From positions 108,352,363 to 108,416,362 of the forward strand of contig OZ024903.1 of assembly GCA_964017125.1 (NCBI GenBank): 64,000 nt of DNA. Reading direction: 5' to 3'. This DNA is from Flabesymbios commensalis. Lineage: Eukaryota; Annelida; Polychaeta; Terebellida; Flabelligeridae. Below, in pieces: positions 59,701-64,000 of this stretch. The translations under genes and the position numbers were made by a program. Below the pieces are notes generated by a model that had not been told where the DNA came from, did not search any database, and saw nothing but the letters and a program-made list of their open reading frames with translations. How positions within the stretch are numbered: the stretch's first letter is position 1; every line of letters begins with the position of its first letter.

Positions 59701-59820
59701 TATTATATATAATAGCCTAGTAAATTCTACCATTATAATCTCTGCGAAATTTAAATACATGGCGTCATATATATGGAGTCAATCCGTTCCATCTAATTAT
59801 TTCGCGAATTTATGTATCCA

Positions 59821-60155
59821 TGCTCGTTAGTACAGATGAAATGAATTGGGCTTTAGGCCACCTTTTTGCACATATAGGCTAAACTGGGCCAGGAGAACCT
59901 CTCGAGGATGGTGAGATGATTAAGATGACACTGTCCTCTAGACACAGGATTCGAAATTTGAGCCCTGACGGTCTGAGACCGAGCACGCTACCTCTCGGTC
60001 ACGGAGGCTCCCCACAATACTGACTTTCACACGTGGATGGGGAAGAAACATTTTTTGTTTCTTTCAAACCGCCGAGACCGGGAACTGAACCCCGAGCTCC
60101 GGCGTGAAAGGCAGTGGTGTAACCACTACCCTAGTGCCCCCTGCTCGTTAGTACA
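59821..60155 (-). mobile_element. Full-length SINE with two tRNA-like parts, flanked by 14-bp target duplications
   Basis: Perfect direct repeats TGCTCGTTAGTACA (59,821-59,834 and 60,142-60,155) flank a 307-bp element on the minus strand. The 5' tRNA-like head has an A-box TAGGGTAGTGGTTAC and a B-box GGGTTCAGTTCCC (around 60,080-60,094). A second tRNA-like part has an A-box-like TGACCGAGAGGTAGCG (59,986-60,001) and a B-box-like CTCAAATTTCGAATCC (59,947-59,962). Body and tail are as in the 37,809 copy. The perfect target repeats suggest a fairly young insertion. Confidence 0.9.
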
Positions 60156-62883
60156 AAGTGCGACTGCAATGTGCAATGCCATTTAAATTTCCAGGATATA
60201 TTATATAAATAAAATACAGTAAAATCTAGGCCCGATTGAACAACAATATGGGTATTGTAACCATCCTGCCTGGCAAAAAAAAACAATGAGAAAATAGCAT
60301 TTACTGTTTATTAATTAACGCTAGTCCTGCAAAGTCAGGGATTCATGAGACAAGGTGGAAGAAGTAGTGGCAAATTGGTATACATTTACGTTTGCTGAAA
60401 GTAGATGGCCATAAGCTAAACTGATATAAGAAATAACACTGTAACATAATAAAGTCAATTATCCACTATTTAAAGTATCAGACAACAGTCAATGTGATGA
60501 AAACCAGATTGTCAATTGGTCTCTCTGAAGGCTGGATACAAACTGCGCCTACTCAGAGAAGTCACGTGGTCAGGCAGGGGCTGTCCATCTAGAAAAGGTC
60601 TGGAGCCTGAAAGAAACTACAGTCCCCCAATTCGCATTAATAGATTATCATGTACATTATTTGAAAAGGCTTTTAAAGTGCATGGGTGGTTTATGAATCT
60701 AGGAATAAATTAAATTTATAATAAAAATGTTTTTGCATTGAATTTTTTAAAGACTTACAATTAAATGCAAGCTCTGAAACAATTGTAAATTAATTAAGAG
60801 AAAAAGCCCGTGTTAATCCTAGTTCTGAATTTTAAATGACATATTTAAAATATGTTTTGCTATAGGTAGATATTTGCCATATTAATATGATTATGCACAT
60901 GTGGCATTGCCATAATAAAAAATTGAATTATATGCAAATATAAATAATGACTACTTAAAATCAAGATATTATAACATTTCACATTGAGTACGACATTTTG
61001 CTATATCACATTGTCATATCTGAAAAAGTAAGTGGCCATTTATTTGAGCAAAACAAATGCAGTAATGTATTGTCGCAAAAAAAGATTATAAGATGTCTAC
61101 TGCTACAGGAGGCCACTAAACTCTACTATGATATAGATAACCACACGTGACAATAATATATGTGGGAAGTCTGTGAAATCCCCTAGGTACATCACAAATC
61201 TGATGAAAATACTCTCCATAGCTAGTCACCCCCACCCACTCCATTTCTTTATTTGTACTATATAATGTATATAACATTTTGTTTATTTTTAGATATTAAA
61301 AGATAATGGAATGAAATAAAATGAATAAAATGAAAAACTTCTAATGCGCCTAAATTCTCGATGTCCCGAGCTTAGAGGCGCTGCAAGTCCGAATCAGGCT
61401 CGTTATCATTGTCTGTTTGCCGTTCCAATTCGTGGATCCAGCATGCCGGGACACAGAGGATATAGGATGGAAAAGCTTTGACGAAATATAAAGTTTTCAA
61501 TTTTTTCCGAAATGACCAGTTGATCATCATCTGAGGAGCAGAGATTATGTGTTCTGTTTAAAGGTTTAGACAGATTATGTTTATAAACTGGTTGACATGT
61601 ATAGATCCAGATACCAGTGACAGGGCTTTATATCATTTTCGAAAACTCATAATTTATGGTTAAATGATATTGCTCACTTGCATTTTTAAAGAAGTTTTTA
61701 TTGGGAAAATATTATTATATGACTAAGTCGTCGAAGGCCTTCGCATATGTCAGTCTATTTGTCATTACTGATTGATCTAAAGAGGGAATTACTTTGGATA
61801 ATTTCATTTTGTTAGGAAATACACCTGACAGCAGTGTTTGAGTTCATAATCTAAGTCAATCTCGTCTAAACCACAACATTAAAAGCCCTGCGAAGTAATT
61901 TCAGTTCATCAATATAATTAAAGTATATATCACAATGAACTTCTTCTAGCTTAGCAGATAGTCCACTAATTATCAGTTATTTTCAAAAATAAAAACAGAA
62001 ACTGTGCAGATTATCATGATTTCACACACAAAAACCGCCCATTATTGAATCTGAACTAGCATTGAAACTAATGCATCGGGTTTTTATGTTTCATATTTCT
62101 TGTATTTTTACATGAGCTGAACCAGATTTCTATTCATTAAAATATGCCCGTATCGACAGGGTGAGCTAGTGGTGAGTGAAAGCTAGACGCTGGCCAGGAG
62201 CGGTGACGGTGATGGCCACCAATTCTAGTGCGGCACCTGCATTCAGGCAGCGTTGAACCGGCGTTCCGTATTGACTTTCGTCAGTTTTATAAAATCATAC
62301 AGTACATCATCAACTTCATGTAGCCTAGTACATGTGTTATAACCAGCCAAGCATGCCTCCACCTTGGGACGTCACGAATTAGCTCCGCCCCCTACTTTTG
62401 CTTTTGGGAAAATCGTTCCCAGTGGTTTAAAACTTGAAGTTAAGCACTCTAGTATTTAAAAAGTCATCTAAAATAGTATGAAATATGACATTGTGCAGAG
62501 TGGGTATGGGTACTACACGGGGCCTTTAAGCGTCATTAATAAGTCAATGATTGGCTCACAATGACATAAAACGTGTCGTGATGTGTTCTATTACTGTATG
62601 TGCAATGATAATGACACAGTGCCATCTACTCATTACCCTCAGTGGAGGTTATCCACGTTCGATCTTATTATTTGCGTCAATTGATGTCATGTATTTGACG
62701 AAATCTGTAATATCATAATTATTTTTTTAAATAAAAAGAATAGTTTTTGCTTAGAAACAATTACCAACAACATTTACGTTCAAAACATATTAATACATTA
62801 CATTCAGAAACATATTGTTTTGTCAAGCATAAATTTAATTATAGTTAACATCTTAAATATAAATTACCATCTCAAGATAAATG
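60156..62883. other. Non-coding stretch with a few GC-richer patches
   Basis: No supported gene. A short open frame at 60,516-60,713 ends just before AATAAATT, but matches nothing. 61,345-61,490 is GC-richer (ATGTCCCGAGC, GCATGCCGGGACAC) and may be an old repeat. 62,370-62,410 contains GGACGTCACG (CRE-like) and GCTCCGCCCCC (GC-box-like), with no adjacent gene visible. Confidence 0.35.
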
Positions 62884-63004
62884 CCAGGGCCGTATTCTCG
62901 TACAAGTTACGATATATCGTAGGTTTCTGATTGGTCGAGATGGCCATCTCGACCAATCAGAAGCCTACGATATATCGTAACTTGTGCGAGAATACGGGCC
63001 CTGG
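62884..63004. mobile_element. Near-perfect 121-bp palindrome (MITE)
   Basis: Starts CCAGGGCCGTATTCTCG and ends with its inverse, CGAGAATACGGGCCCTGG. The centre is GAGATGGCCATCTC at 62,944. It has only a few mismatches along 60-bp arms, so it could extrude as a cruciform or fold as a long hairpin in RNA. Same family as 59,521-59,633. No clear target duplication. Confidence 0.88.
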
Positions 63005-64000
63005 TGTTCCGCGAAAGTTACTACATGGTTGCTTCTGCTTTAACATGGTTTGAGCAAGATAGTTTTCTGTACATATATATTCGCCAGGTGGCATTAGTAT
63101 TTGTGGTACACACTACGGGTCTGCTAGCAGTCTAGATTAAGTTTGATTCACCAGATGGCGATTTTTCCCAACTGTGGACATTTATATCGCAGCAAACAAC
63201 AGGCAATAAACAAATGCTTGTTTAATGTTGGCCAATCGTCTGTGACGCTGGACCAACATTATGCCACCATTGGATAAATTTATGGTGTTTGCTGGATATA
63301 GCTTCACAGTACAACATAGTGTGTTTTGTGTGTGCTTTTCCTATTTTTAACTTTTGACTTCTATGGGCAAACTTTGAGTTTTTCCAATTCAACGCTATGC
63401 CAACCCAAGATGCCGAATAAGTCTGATAACTAATTCATGATTAATGGTGTCAACGCAGCTGAAAGATCAAACATAATGAGAACTGTAACTCATCCAATGT
63501 GCATATTGTGACCATAACATGGTGTTGTTTCTCTCTAACTTGACTCGCATCTTCCAGTGAGTGAAAATTATTCAGAATTGACAATGTCCGTGTCAACGAT
63601 CTTGAAATCGTGCTGTTTGACGTGGGGTTTTATCTTTAACGTGTTTTAAAACTTGTATTTAAAAATAACAGTATATAATATATATTCTGAATAAAATTGT
63701 GCCCGGCAGATACATGGTTAATGATTGTAGGTTTACTAACCCTGGGCCTTTCAATGTATGATATTGTTGCGATGTGTACATGTACACGTGTTCATGCTAT
63801 AGCAGTGATCGGATACCGAGGTGATATAGACACGGGGGGGGGGGGGCAATAATACGTTTGTAAGCTCTTTTTCAGTCCCACACAAATCACCTCGTTGTAG
63901 GTATTTAAACAACTCAACCCCCTACAAAAACCCGCTAGTCATGTTCAGTAATAAACACTAGTAATAAAAAAAGATGTTGATCTACATCTACAGGAATATA
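63005..64000. other. Non-coding stretch
   Basis: Contains a short self-complementary dispersed repeat (about 63,195-63,300, with AATGTTGGCC and GGACCAACATTATG) of the family also seen near 42,430 and 2,580, and a 13-base G tract at 63,834-63,846. No gene seen. Confidence 0.45.

Noticed and set aside
60070-60141. Functional tRNA-Glu gene on the minus strand
   Set aside because: It lies at the head of a SINE bounded by perfect 14-bp target repeats.
60516-60713. 65-codon open frame followed by AATAAATT, considered as a terminal exon
   Set aside because: It matches no family and no upstream exon could be joined to it.
62370-62410. CRE-like and GC-box-like words as a promoter
   Set aside because: No transcript, first exon or downstream gene can be seen, and similar words are common in repeats.

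Overview
This window looks like nuclear DNA of an animal, most likely a marine invertebrate. It is AT-rich and intron-rich, with GT-AG splice signals, tRNA-derived SINEs, pieces of CR1/Jockey-like LINEs, many small palindromic DNA-transposon derivatives, and a very long minisatellite. There is no bacterial-style gene packing. I cannot name the species. An echinoderm, hemichordate, cephalochordate or mollusc would all fit, and that is a guess from the repeat flavour.

Layout. 1-6,965 is mostly non-coding and holds one unrecognised open stretch at its left edge (1-486), several short dispersed repeats, a palindromic MITE (4,391-4,639) and one member of an inverted repeat pair (4,837-5,129). 6,966-37,789 is a single uninterrupted tandem array of about 30.8 kb. 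Its 28- or 30-bp unit differs by one TG dinucleotide, and the array has nested higher-order repeats (about 0.94, 1.4-1.6, 2.3 and 4.03 kb). A tRNA-derived SINE with target-site duplications sits just past its right edge. 37,800-46,200 is repeat-rich non-coding DNA containing the opposite-strand partner of the 4,837 repeat, a 145-bp tandem triplet, a Cys-rich coding remnant and a family of large foldback repeats (42.6-45.8 kb).

46,240-56,360 (+ strand) is the one convincing host gene, seen from its middle to its stop codon. At least five 27-nt microexons, each encoding a nine-residue Pro/Ser/Thr/Ala peptide, are followed by four Cys-rich exons of two alternating types and a terminal exon encoding a short hydrophobic tail. 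Every intron is phase 1, so exons can be added or skipped without breaking frame. The introns carry recognisable repeated blocks, which shows that the microexons multiplied by duplication of exon plus intron. The predicted product is a secreted or GPI-anchored protein with a mucin-like stalk. Its 5' end and signal peptide were not found.

Several mobile elements entered this gene's introns: a LINE 3' end with an 80-copy ATT tract, a truncated SINE, a 5'-truncated LINE reverse transcriptase, a palindromic MITE and a TTCATGAAC-rich inverted repeat. 56,400-64,000 is non-coding as far as I can see. It holds a second MITE copy, a 105-bp local duplication with a palindromic insertion in only one copy, another full SINE with 14-bp target duplications, and a 121-bp near-perfect palindrome.
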